Shown here: positions 51,424 through 59,535 of the stretch, in pieces
Layout of the letters: the number at the start of each line of letters is the position of its first letter
Position numbering within the stretch: the stretch's first letter is position 1
Assembly (NCBI GenBank): GCA_964414755.1
Contig: CAYPXH010000002.1
Location: 43,198 to 107,197 of the forward strand
DNA: 64,000 nt
Direction: 5' to 3'
Source of the DNA: JAEUKQ01 sp964414755
GTDB lineage: Bacteria > Pseudomonadota > Alphaproteobacteria > JAEUKQ01
Program-made: the position numbers and the translations under genes
The notes under the pieces: model-generated
Databases searched by the model: none
Told to the model about the DNA's origin: nothing
Seen by the model: only the letters and a program-made list of their open reading frames with translations

Positions 51424-51484
51424 TTCTATCTCTGCTAGAAAACAAGCAATTATTCGCGGTGGTTTTTTTACATTTTAAGGGTTT

Positions 51485-51558
51485 TGGAGCGGGTGAGGGG
51501 AATCGAACCCCCGTCGTAAGCTTGGGAAGCTTCTGCTCTACCATTGAGCTACACCCGC
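51485..51558 (-). tRNA. tRNA-Gly (CCC)
   Basis: A full cloverleaf reads on the minus strand. The acceptor stem GCGGGTG/CACCCGC, D-arm GCTC/GAGC and T-arm around GGTTCGATTCC are intact, and the 3' CCA is encoded. The anticodon loop TTCCCAA gives anticodon CCC, as in E. coli glyU. The outer pair of the anticodon stem (G27-A43) is mismatched, leaving a 4-bp stem. Confidence 0.92.
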
Positions 51559-51666
51559 ACTCTGACGAGTTTTATATTATAGAACCAATTAAAACACAAG
51601 AATTATACTAAGGATATAGTAACAACAAATAACAATATGAAAATGTCAGTATATAGCCCATTGAAG

Positions 51667-52299
51667 TTATTTAGGGCGGTATTTTGTATGATAACCCGGA
51701 TTATCAGTTGGCCTTAATTGGTTTGGATACTCAATATCTGTCTTAATATCATAAGAAATTTGTTTTAATTTTTTGAAAACTTCATAAGGATCGGGAATAT
51801 GTGATATAATGAAAGGCTTGCTTGTAAATGTTTTGTATTTATCAAAAGAAAAATTGCCAGCAGTTAAAATCATAATGCTGCCGCTGTTGCCGCCTGTTAT
51901 TATGTCTGCTAATCCAACATTGACCTGGATATTGGTAATTTTATCAAAATCTATCGCATCAAAATCACGGCCGATAATCCCTCGCTGCAAAACAACTCTT
52001 TTATCGGTAATAGCATATCTAATATATTTAAAATTTAGTAATGTTATAAGAAAGGGAATTAGGAATCTTAGGGCGATGAGAATACAAAATCCAATAATTA
52101 TATAAAGCCCAAAACCAATTTTCACCTCTAGAAATTCAGCAATTTCAAAAAACCCCCAAAAAATTACAAATATTAATATTGCTGTGCCTAAGCCAAACGA
52201 AAATTCAAAGATTTTGGCTATAAAAAATGGCATAAATTTAGGTCCGGATTGCCAGAAAATCTGCTCGTTTTTGTCGAAAATTTGCTTAAATTCTTGCAA
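51667..52299 (-). CDS. PH domain-containing membrane protein (bPH2-type)
   Basis: A 210-residue protein with two hydrophobic segments at about 25-50 and 62-88. A bacterial PH-like domain follows: YIRYAITDKRVVLQRGIIGRDFDAIDFDKITNIQVNVGLADIITGGNSGSIMI, the typical YxITdkRvi and YdkItni pattern of the YdbS/bPH2 family. The role is unknown, probably an inner-membrane protein with a cytoplasmic PH fold. It lies between tRNA-Gly and tRNA-Leu. Confidence 0.8.
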   Translation of the reverse strand: MQEFKQIFDKNEQIFWQSGPKFMPFFIAKIFEFSFGLGTAILIFVIFWGFFEIAEFLEVKIGFGLYIIIGFCILIALRFLIPFLITLLNFKYIRYAITDKRVVLQRGIIGRDFDAIDFDKITNIQVNVGLADIITGGNSGSIMILTAGNFSFDKYKTFTSKPFIISHIPDPYEVFKKLKQISYDIKTDIEYPNQLRPTDNPGYHTKYRPK

Positions 52300-52350
52300 G
52301 ACCAGCCCATTATTATATTTATTATTAATAAGCTATTACTTAACCAAGGA

Positions 52351-52435
52351 TGGTGCCCCTTGCCGGACTCGAACCAGCACGTCTCTCAACACCTGATTTT
52401 GAGTCAGGCGCGTCTACCAATTCCGCCAAAGGGGC
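52351..52435 (-). tRNA. tRNA-Leu (CAA)
   Basis: Class II tRNA on the minus strand with acceptor GCCCCTT, D-loop GGAATTGGTAGACGC, anticodon stem CCTGA/TCAGG around loop CTCAAAA (anticodon CAA), a long variable arm (TGTTGAGAGACGT), T-loop GGTTCGAGTCC and encoded CCA. Its 5' end lies 75 bp from the first inverted-repeat element. Confidence 0.95.
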
Positions 52436-52510
52436 TTATGGGTACCAGTTGTTTACCCTTAAACATAAAATCCGTCAACAAAAATACTTTAAGTAAAGCT
52501 ATTAGTAATT

Positions 52511-52825
52511 GGGGTCGACACAGAATTCGGAAAAAATAGTACGCTAAGATTAATTATCAGCTTATTATTCCTTCTCTTAGCGTGCTTTATTTTCGTTTCC
52601 TGAGGCGATTCCAAAAAGCCAAAATAATCTTGGTTAACAATACCACGAACCATCTGCATTCAATACCCCGTGCTAATCCACAGATTGGAATCGATAAAAT
52701 AGGGGTCGTTTGACGAAAGGGAAATAAAGCACCTTAAGACGATGGGAAGGGGCGCAAAGGCCTAAACTTCCAACCTATTGCTAAAACCTTAGCGTACTAT
52801 TTTTTCCGAATTCTGCGTCGATTCC
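52511..52825. repeat. MITE-like element, copy A (left bracket of island)
   Basis: A 315-bp element with terminal inverted repeats of about 38 bp. The left end starts GGGGTCGACACAGAATTCGG, and the right end, read in reverse complement, starts GGAATCGACGCAGAATTCGG. Its right 124 bp (52702-52825) is an inverted near-copy of the left 125 bp of copy B at 55930. On the minus strand an open frame runs from about 52700 to a TAA at 52587-52589, ending in FWNRLRKRK, possibly a transposase tail. No clear target-site duplication. Confidence 0.75.
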
Positions 52826-53301
52826 TATATGAATCTTTTGGATCAGAATTTTCATTTCATCTAGGACCGATAATTGAGTTTTTTTACCACCTCAGGCAAG
52901 CTACTATCTTCCCATTTCGTCATTTTTCTTCTGAGCGCTATTTCTTTCTTAAAAGGGGTTAGATTATATTTTGACTCTGGTTATTGGAATAACACTATTC
53001 CTCAAAATACTTAAAACGAAGTTAAATAATTATTATTTTACTACATATTCCATATTACATAATAAAACGCGGGTTTCAATCTGACTTAGATTTTTTTTAT
53101 GCCCATCAATAGCGGAGAAGTTTGGCTTAGCACTGAAATCATCGAACTCAAAAAAATATAATTCGATTGTCCTTGGTAGGACTTTAAAGCAACCCAAGCA
53201 TTGAAGTTCGTATTTTTGTGGAGTCTTAGAGCATATTTGGCCATAGGCAGTAATGTTAATATGGTGAAACATTCAAGATTGAGACTGGAAAATTAAACAA
53301 C
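52826..53301. other. Left part of the island, decayed frames only
   Basis: This 476-bp AT-rich stretch has no well-supported gene. On the minus strand a 79-codon frame (53033-53272) encodes a Cys-containing peptide I do not recognise. A separate short frame of about 40 codons ends around 52874 (KMTKWEDSSLPEVVKKLNY). The two may be pieces of one broken gene transcribed away from the desaturase, but I cannot name it. Confidence 0.4.
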
Positions 53302-54383
53302 ATGTTGTATCCCTTAAAATTGCAGTACGTAACTGCACTTGAAAACAAGCAGATCAGAGAAAAGATCAAGGTTCTTTGTAAGCATCGTTCGATGCTATAA
53401 ACTGGGCTATTATTACAATCATTATAGCTTTGTATAGTGGTGGTATAGGGTTAATAATTACCGATAAACCTTTATTTCTTGTATTTGGAACGATCTCGCT
53501 CAGTTTATCAATGCTTCTTTCTTGGTATTTAAGTCATGATTGCGCTCATCTTTTAGTTTTCAAAGCCAAAAAATACAACGATTTTCTTGGAGAATTACTG
53601 TCGTGGATTAACGGTCTCGCATATTTCAGATTTCACGAATATCGCAAAGATCATTTAAGGCATCATTTAGAACAAGTTGATCTTGCTGGAGTAAATGTTT
53701 CTAAAGTTTTGTCTAAGCTACCATACCCATGTGGCAAAATCACAATATTTCTAGAGCAATGTTATATCCCAATAATTTTTTTCATAATAAAAATTCACAA
53801 CATCATTGGTGTTATTCAGAGCAAAAATATAAGTTACATTATTCGAGTGATATTGGTAGGGTTAGTTTCTCTGTTATTTCTTTTTTGGTTAGCAATAACT
53901 CATTGGTGGTCACCATTTCTATATTTTTTTGCTGTAATTATACGAATTCATTCTGTTAGGTTCGTAGACGCTTTCCAACATAGTTATGTGCAAATTGATC
54001 CCTCCAATAGAAATAAACCTCAAGACAAATTGTACGAACAGAAAAATACTTTTTCATACCCTGTTGCGCGTCAGTTTAAATTCTTAAATCTTATTATATT
54101 AAATTTTGGATTTCACAATGCCCATCATGCTGTACCCGGCTGTCCTTGGTATAATTTACCTAAAATCAATGAGATTATTCTCAACTATAAAATAACTGAG
54201 AAGGGTTCTTTAAAAATTAATGGAGAACCTCATTATGTAAGGTTCTCAGAATTAATTTATTGTTATCATAAGAAGCTAAAAGAGAGGCTTACTTCTACAA
54301 ACGAAGGAAGACCTTATAATGATGAACTTAGATTTTCAATGAAAGACTTTACGGGTGCTTTCACAGATAATCTTCTAGGATAG
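53302..54383 (+). pseudogene. Membrane fatty-acid desaturase-like gene with apparent 1-nt deletion near the start
   Basis: The main frame from 53382 to 54383 encodes a di-iron membrane desaturase with all three histidine boxes: LSHDCAHLL (HDCAH), HEYRKDHLRHH (HLRHH) and FHNAHHAVPG (HNAHH), plus four or more membrane segments. Its N-terminus, MLYPLKLQYVTALENK to LCKHR, lies in another frame from ATG 53302. One extra T at 53388-53389 would join them as CKHRFDAINWAII. Without it, a TTG at 53430 could start a shortened 317-residue protein that keeps the boxes. It may be broken, start-shifted or a sequencing error. Confidence 0.75.
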
Positions 54384-54414
54384 GACAATAACAGTAATTC
54401 AAAGGCTTTACATT

Positions 54415-55392
54415 ATGCTAAATAAAAAAATTAAAGGTGACACAGTCCCAGTTATCGATATTTCCTCACTTTTTAGTAATAAAAAGAGTGAAACTGATAA
54501 CTTAGCAAGGTCTATTGCGGCGGCCTGTAATTCAATTGGATTTTTCTATATTATTAATCATGGAGTTTCTCATACTATCTTTGATAACGTGTTTTCAGAA
54601 TGCAGGGCGCTTTTTAATATGTCTGCTCAAGAAAAGGAATTAATAAATATCCACAAATCAAAGCACATGCGGGGATATTTTAGTTTTGGTGCAGATAAAT
54701 CTGATGGTATTCATGGGGATATTAAAGAGGGTTTTGATATGGCCAGTGACATTCCTTTAGATGATCCATATGTGAAAGCAGGACTAGCATTTTATGGGCC
54801 AAATGTTTGGCCGGCAAATTTGCCAAATTTCAAAAGAGTTACAACAGAGTATTATACAAGTATGTTACAAGTAGGTCGATTACTTTTAAGATCTTTTGCT
54901 CGGGGATTAGGAGTAGAAGATAATTTCTTTGACGACAAATTCCGTAAACCAATGGCCCAAATGAGACTACTACGCTATCCCCAAACCCCTAATCCAAATA
55001 GTAAACAAATTGGTGCAGGAGAACACACAGATTTCGGTTGGATAACTATGATTGCTCAAGATGAGATAGGTGGCCTCGAAGTATTAAATAAACAGGGAGA
55101 GTGGATTGACATTCCTCCCGTTCCATCATCTTTAGTAGTCAATATCGGTGATCTTATGGCACGGTGGACAAATGATCAATACACTGCTACGTTTCATCGT
55201 GTCATCAACAAAAGCAGTCGGGATCGTTATTCTATCGCTTTTTTCATGGATCCTGATTATCATGCAAACGTTGAGTGTCTACCTAGTTGCAAATCGAAAA
55301 ATCGTCCTGCTAAGTATGATCCAATTATTGCTGGAGACTATATGAATAAGAGATTCTATGAGACAACTACCTTCCGGGATTATCAGAAATAA
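54415..55392 (+). CDS. Isopenicillin-N-synthase-like Fe(II)/2-oxoglutarate oxygenase
   Basis: A 325-residue member of the IPNS/2OG-Fe(II) oxygenase superfamily. The N-terminal part has VPVIDISSLF and GFFYIINHGVS typical of the DIOX_N domain. The iron ligands are H and D in GEHTDFGWITMI near residue 203 and H in ATFHRVINK near 260. The 2OG-binding R-x-S is RYSIAFFMDP. The motif set suggests an active oxygenase. It follows the desaturase-like gene by 31 bp in the same direction, so both may act on one substrate, which is unknown. Confidence 0.88.
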   Translation: MLNKKIKGDTVPVIDISSLFSNKKSETDNLARSIAAACNSIGFFYIINHGVSHTIFDNVFSECRALFNMSAQEKELINIHKSKHMRGYFSFGADKSDGIHGDIKEGFDMASDIPLDDPYVKAGLAFYGPNVWPANLPNFKRVTTEYYTSMLQVGRLLLRSFARGLGVEDNFFDDKFRKPMAQMRLLRYPQTPNPNSKQIGAGEHTDFGWITMIAQDEIGGLEVLNKQGEWIDIPPVPSSLVVNIGDLMARWTNDQYTATFHRVINKSSRDRYSIAFFMDPDYHANVECLPSCKSKNRPAKYDPIIAGDYMNKRFYETTTFRDYQK

Positions 55393-55465
55393 AACACCAA
55401 TTAAAATTCTTGTTAAATCAATGTATTAATAAATCAACAGGCTAATCTTAGAGGATGCTTCTATT

Positions 55466-55915
55466 ATGCCAGAAAAAAGTAGTTTCTTGTATTATCTTTC
55501 AGCAGTTATTGCAATTATTGGTACCGTTGGGTACCACTTTTTCGTCAAAAAGATACCTTCTGGCATTCATCCTCTTGTTTCGGTTGTTGGTATTTATGTC
55601 GCAGTATTAGTCATTTGTATTCCGATTTTATTGTTAATCCCTATCCAGGGAGGACTTGCCATGCATATTAAACAATTGAATTGGGTTCAGGTGGCAGTTG
55701 CGCTAGCCATCATCTTGATGGAGCTTGGCTTTTTATTAATGTATCGGTATGGGTGGGATTTAAGTGTAGGGAATTTGGTGACCGGAGTTGCTATCAATAT
55801 TATGTTAATGGCTATTGGGTTGCTTATTCTTCGAGAACAGTTAAGTTTTATTAATATAGTTGGTATTATCTTATCGATTGCAGGCGTAGCGATGATCAGT
55901 TACCGAAGCTCATAA
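55466..55915 (+). CDS. Small DMT/EamA-type transporter
   Basis: A 149-residue membrane protein with five predicted segments (about 8-26, 38-60, 72-92, 98-118, 124-144). This is one EamA half-repeat, as in small DMT-family proteins. The C-terminal segment NIVGIILSIAGVAMISYR is typical. It would need to dimerise to make a transporter. Last gene inside the bracketed island, 14 bp before copy B of the repeat. It may export a product of the neighbouring oxygenase, by inference. Confidence 0.8.
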   Translation: MPEKSSFLYYLSAVIAIIGTVGYHFFVKKIPSGIHPLVSVVGIYVAVLVICIPILLLIPIQGGLAMHIKQLNWVQVAVALAIILMELGFLLMYRYGWDLSVGNLVTGVAINIMLMAIGLLILREQLSFINIVGIILSIAGVAMISYRSS

Positions 55916-55929
55916 AATAAACTTAGGAT

Positions 55930-56165
55930 GGGGTCGACGCAGAATTAGAAAAAAATAGTACGCTAAGGTTTTGCAATAGGTTTGAAGTTTAGGCCTTTGC
56001 CCCTCCTTCCCATCGTCTTAAGGTGCTTTATTTTCCCTTTCGTCAAAGGACACCTTAGAAGGGTTTTCTAACTCTTATAAAATTCCCAATATACTTCGCC
56101 GGGTCGCAGCAGCTCTAAGCACAAAACATTAGCCTAGTATTTTTTCCTAATTCTGCGTCGACCCC
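55930..56165. repeat. MITE-like element, copy B (right bracket of island)
   Basis: A 236-bp element whose ends are inverted repeats of about 44 bp (55930-55973 and 56122-56165), starting GGGGTCGACGCAGAATTAG at both sides, with about six mismatches. The first 125 bp match copy A in inverted orientation. It contains no usable frame. It ends 3 bp before the hpd stop codon. Copy A and copy B thus frame 52826-55929 with long inverted arms. Confidence 0.8.
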
Positions 56166-56168
56166 TAA

Positions 56169-57248
56169 TTAAGCTTTTAAAACCCCACGACGAATCTGGT
56201 CTTGTTCCATGGATTCAAACAATGCCCGGAAATTTCCTTCACCAAACCCCTCATCGCCCTTCCGCTGGATAATCTCAAAGAAAATAGGGCCAATAACAGT
56301 TTCCGTAAAAATTTGTAAAAGCAATCCACCAGCCGGTGATCCATCAATCAGCAAAGCATTTTTCTGCAAGCGGGCAACATCTTCACCGTGATTTGGTAAT
56401 CTTTTTTGTAACATTTCATAATATGTTGCGGGAGGAGCAGCCAAAAACTTAATTTTGCGCTGACGCAGGCTTTCAACAGTTTTATAGATATTGTCGGTGG
56501 CAAGGGCGATGTGTTGGATTCCTTCGCCTTTATAGAGTTTTAAATATTCCTCAATCTGACTTTTATCATCGGCACTTTCATTGATGGGAATGCGAATTTT
56601 ACCACATGGACTGGTCATTGCTTTGGATTTAAGGCCAGTTAACTTCCCTTCAATATCAAAATAGCGAATTTCTCGGAAATTGAACAGTCGTTGATAAAAA
56701 TCAGCCCATTTAGCCATATTTCCACGGTATACATTATGGGTTAAGTGGTCAATATAAGCTAATCCCATATCTGGTATGTTAGAAGGAGTTGTTTTGGTAA
56801 AAGACGATTCATAAACATTACCTTTTTTACCATAGCGATCTACAAGGTAAAGATGACTACCGCCAATGCCTTCGATGGCGGGAACATTATCTAAAAGCGT
56901 GGTGCCAGTGGCTATGGGTTTGGCGCCCAATTTTATGCTACGCTGATATGCTTTGTTGGCGTCTTTAACGCGAAATCCGATTGAGGCGCAGCATGGACCA
57001 TGCATGTTAGCAAATTTTTTTGCATGGCTTGATGGATCCTGATTTAAAATAAAATAAATATCGCCCTGTTTATACAATATTATTTTTTTGGTTTTGTGCA
57101 AACCAACACGTGAAAAACCCATCTGCTCGAAAAGGGGCTCTAGTAGTTTACTATCATTTGGTTCTGCGTATTCAACGAATTCAAAACCATCTGTTCCAGC
57201 CGGATTAATAGGGTCAAGATCATAACCGGTGGTTGGTGTTTGGTGCAT
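56169..57248 (-). CDS. hpd: 4-hydroxyphenylpyruvate dioxygenase
   Basis: Non-heme iron dioxygenase that converts 4-hydroxyphenylpyruvate to homogentisate in tyrosine catabolism. The 359-residue protein shows the three iron ligands: His in YIDHLTHNV near residue 160, His in GEGIQHIALATD near 240 and Glu in GPIFFEIIQRKGD near 320. GFGEGNFRALFESME is the conserved C-terminal segment. I start at ATG 57248 behind GAGGA. The frame from 57371 adds unrelated residues. No homogentisate dioxygenase or other tyrosine-pathway gene is in the window. Confidence 0.95.
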   Translation of the reverse strand: MHQTPTTGYDLDPINPAGTDGFEFVEYAEPNDSKLLEPLFEQMGFSRVGLHKTKKIILYKQGDIYFILNQDPSSHAKKFANMHGPCCASIGFRVKDANKAYQRSIKLGAKPIATGTTLLDNVPAIEGIGGSHLYLVDRYGKKGNVYESSFTKTTPSNIPDMGLAYIDHLTHNVYRGNMAKWADFYQRLFNFREIRYFDIEGKLTGLKSKAMTSPCGKIRIPINESADDKSQIEEYLKLYKGEGIQHIALATDNIYKTVESLRQRKIKFLAAPPATYYEMLQKRLPNHGEDVARLQKNALLIDGSPAGGLLLQIFTETVIGPIFFEIIQRKGDEGFGEGNFRALFESMEQDQIRRGVLKA

Positions 57249-57627
57249 GGTATCCTCAAATAATTTTTCTAGATGCTGATAAACAGGGTTAATTTTACGA
57301 GAAACTGGATATAGATGTAAAAAGCACAGAAATTCTATAATGGCCGCAGGGTAAAGACAACTATAAAACACAAAATTACTTTATATTATTTTATAAAAAC
57401 TTTATTTTTTGTGACATTTTAGCATCAAGTCGCTAAAAAGCTTGGAAAAACTAATAAAGTCCTTTGACAAATGACTAAGGAATTCGTATATCGGAATCGC
57501 AACTTGCTTTTTTAGGCTATAGTTATAGTAAAGCGAGTTTTTAAGAGTTTGTTAATAAGTGGTTGGTTATAATTCTCGAGTGGGTAAATCAATTATAGTA
57601 GGCTTTAACTAAGAAAGAGGAATAAAC
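57249..57627. other. Divergent intergenic region between hpd and the OmpA-type gene
   Basis: A 379-bp AT-rich region without a gene. It holds the hpd leader on the minus strand and, on the plus strand, a good promoter at 57464-57492. I see no riboswitch or long repeat. Confidence 0.6.
57464..57492 (+). promoter_or_regulatory. Candidate sigma-70-type promoter for the OmpA-family lipoprotein gene
   Basis: A perfect -35 TTGACA at 57464-57469 is followed after 17 bp by TATATC at 57487-57492. The leader to the ATG at 57628 would be about 130 nt, long enough for regulation in the untranslated region. Confidence 0.65.
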
Positions 57628-58443
57628 ATGAATCAAACTAAATTATTTTTGGCAATGGCTGCTGCTGGGCTTTTAGCCGGTTGTGCAACCAATATAGACC
57701 AAATGAAAACTGTAAAGCCAAAAGGCGGAAATGAATTCACAGCATCTCTGACAGAAGAATATCGGCAGCTAACAGCCTTAGAGGCCGAGTATGAGCGTGA
57801 CTGGATTGACGCAAACACCTGGGCACGTAAAGGCCTTGCTGCATCACGCGGTCAAGCAGTGCAGCCAGAGGAATTAAAAAATTGGCATCTGCCAGCGGAT
57901 AAGGTCAATGAATTAACCCAGGCACGTGCTCGTTTGGTAAGTGCTCTTAATGGTGGCGCAGGTCAGCGTATGCCAAAAGTTGCTGCCCGTGCTCAAGCCC
58001 GTTTCGATTGTTGGGTTGAACAACAAGAAGAGAATCATCAGCCAAAAGACATAGCTGCTTGCCGCGATGGTTTTTATCAAGCCATGGAAGCTTTGGGTGG
58101 ACGCTATGTACAACCAGCAGGAAATGTGATTTACTTTCAGTTTAACAGTGCAGATTTAACAGAAGCTGCTCAGAATATCGTTGTAGCATTGGCCAGCGAA
58201 ATTAAGCAGAAGAATGCTAAAAACGTAACTGTTGTTGGTCATACGGACTTAAGCGGTCCTGCCTCATACAACATGACCTTATCGCTACGTCGCGCTGATG
58301 CCGTGCGTAGTGCATTGGTTAATGCCGGTGTGGCACCAGAACAGATTACAACATCTGGTCGTGGTGAAGAACAGCCAGCTGTTCCAACGGAAGACGGTGT
58401 TGCTGATCGTCGCAACCGTCGTGCCGAAGTCTTGATGCAGTAA
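57628..58443 (+). CDS. OmpA-family peptidoglycan-binding lipoprotein
   Basis: A 271-residue outer-membrane lipoprotein. The signal peptide ends with lipobox LLAGC (Cys at 19). A helical, charged middle follows (about 40-150). The C-terminal OmpA domain spans about 165-271: VIYFQFNSADLTEAAQNIV, VTVVGHTDLSGPASYNMTLSLRRADAVRSAL and ADRRNRRAEVLM, holding the Asp and Arg that bind diaminopimelate. It likely tethers the outer membrane to peptidoglycan. Preceded by AAGAGGAATAAAC, followed by a strong terminator. Confidence 0.93.
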   Translation: MNQTKLFLAMAAAGLLAGCATNIDQMKTVKPKGGNEFTASLTEEYRQLTALEAEYERDWIDANTWARKGLAASRGQAVQPEELKNWHLPADKVNELTQARARLVSALNGGAGQRMPKVAARAQARFDCWVEQQEENHQPKDIAACRDGFYQAMEALGGRYVQPAGNVIYFQFNSADLTEAAQNIVVALASEIKQKNAKNVTVVGHTDLSGPASYNMTLSLRRADAVRSALVNAGVAPEQITTSGRGEEQPAVPTEDGVADRRNRRAEVLMQ

Positions 58444-58468
58444 TTTGCCTTATAAGCAAAGAAACAGC

Positions 58469-58499
58469 AAGGGGTGCCACAAATCGGCACCCCTTTTTT
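58469..58499 (+). terminator. Rho-independent terminator after the OmpA-family gene
   Basis: GGGGTGCC (58471-58478) pairs with GGCACCCC (58486-58493) around a 7-nt loop, with AA before and six T after. Confidence 0.92.
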
Positions 58500-58528
58500 A
58501 TATAGTTTTGATCTTAATGTGAATTTCT

Positions 58529-58921
58529 ATGTATACCAAAACGACACGCGCAATTAAGATTACGGTCAAATCCATTTTTTTGGACGAGCGTTCCAGCCCA
58601 GAACAACATAAATTCTTCTGGGCGTATCAGGTGACAATTGAAAATACAGGACAAGAAACTGTAACGTTAAAGAACCGGTATTGGAAGATTATTGATGCCC
58701 ATGGGCATCAGGTTGAAGTTGAAGGGGAGGGCGTTATTGGCCAACAACCTACCATAAATCCGGGAATGGTTTTTGAATACACAAGTGGTACCCCTTTATC
58801 TACACCATCAGGATTTATGGTTGGACGATACGAAATGCATAATTCTTTGGGGGAATCTTTTTCTGTCGATATACCTGCTTTTTCACTTGATAGCCAACAT
58901 CAACCTAAATCCATTCACTAA
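58529..58921 (+). CDS. apaG: ApaG family protein (Co2+/Mg2+ efflux label)
   Basis: A 130-residue beta-sandwich protein with the ApaG signature: ITVKSIFLDERSSPEQHKFFWAYQVTIENTG, VTLKNRYWKIIDAHG and VEGEGVIGQQPTINPGMVFEYTSGTPLSTPSGFMVGRYEM. The family is linked to metal resistance and Ap4A metabolism, but its biochemical role is unclear. It lies 30 bp after the terminator of the OmpA-type gene and must have its own start site. Confidence 0.93.
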   Translation: MYTKTTRAIKITVKSIFLDERSSPEQHKFFWAYQVTIENTGQETVTLKNRYWKIIDAHGHQVEVEGEGVIGQQPTINPGMVFEYTSGTPLSTPSGFMVGRYEMHNSLGESFSVDIPAFSLDSQHQPKSIH

Positions 58922-59535
58922 TGTGATCATTAAGTTTTCTACAACAGGTTTGTATATTTATGAATTTTATTATAAAAAGCTTATAAATAGACATCATCAA
59001 TAATCGAGAAACTAAACAGGCTTAAATTATAGTATTTATTAAAAATACATAGAAATATTTGTAATAAATTTGGGAATTTGGTTTAGGGGCTGTTAAGAAT
59101 TAGTCAAAAGGCGTGTGCGAAAAATTAATAGCATGCCAAAGAGTAGTTTTTTGTATTCCTAAAAGAATGTGCATGGCGGTTCAATAATCCAGGCCCCCAA
59201 TCGCTACTCCGTCAACTAAAGCCTTTGGTCTAAACTTCATCAACTCTAGTTATTTGATCCAGCCCTAAAAATTATTTAGGGTAGTGGGCCTAAAAAAACC
59301 TGATCTGGTGGTTGCTACTTGTTAAAATACCGGACACAACTCGCTATAACTGAGACAATAAAGAAATGACACATCTTTTGCTGATTAGATTATAGGCAAA
59401 CCCGCTGCCCGTTACCAATTCGTATCGCGTTCTCCATCACCAAGGTTTAATAGAACGTGTTATTTATGTTTTTTATTAAGGTAAAAGCCCTAAAAGATCA
59501 CACAGCACATTTGCATAAACTTACGTTAATCCCCA
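58922..59535. other. 614-bp gap with a transposon remnant
   Basis: No intact gene. The only recognisable content is the IS1595-like remnant at 59086-59266. The rest is AT-rich, with no convincing frame, tRNA or terminator. Confidence 0.6.
59086..59266 (+). mobile_element. IS1595-like insertion-sequence remnant
   Basis: A short frame ending at TAA 59231-59233 reads FFVFLKECAWRFNN then PGPQSLLRQLK. This resembles the C-terminus of IS1595-family transposases, where LKECEWRFN is followed a few residues later by LKQLK. A stop codon upstream at 59144 shows it is dead. The flanks GGGGCTG at 59086 and the reverse complement of AGGGCTG ending at 59266 look like the element's ends, so nearly all internal sequence is deleted. 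Family assignment is from memory. Confidence 0.6.

Noticed and set aside
52351..52825. tRNA-Leu as the integration site of the island
   Set aside because: The island lies on the 5' side of the tRNA, no duplicated tRNA 3' end is seen at the far border, and no integrase is present. The repeats explain the borders better.
53033..53272. 79-codon minus-strand frame in the island
   Set aside because: Could be a remnant of a broken gene, but I see no domain and no good start signal, so it is described only as part of the decayed stretch.
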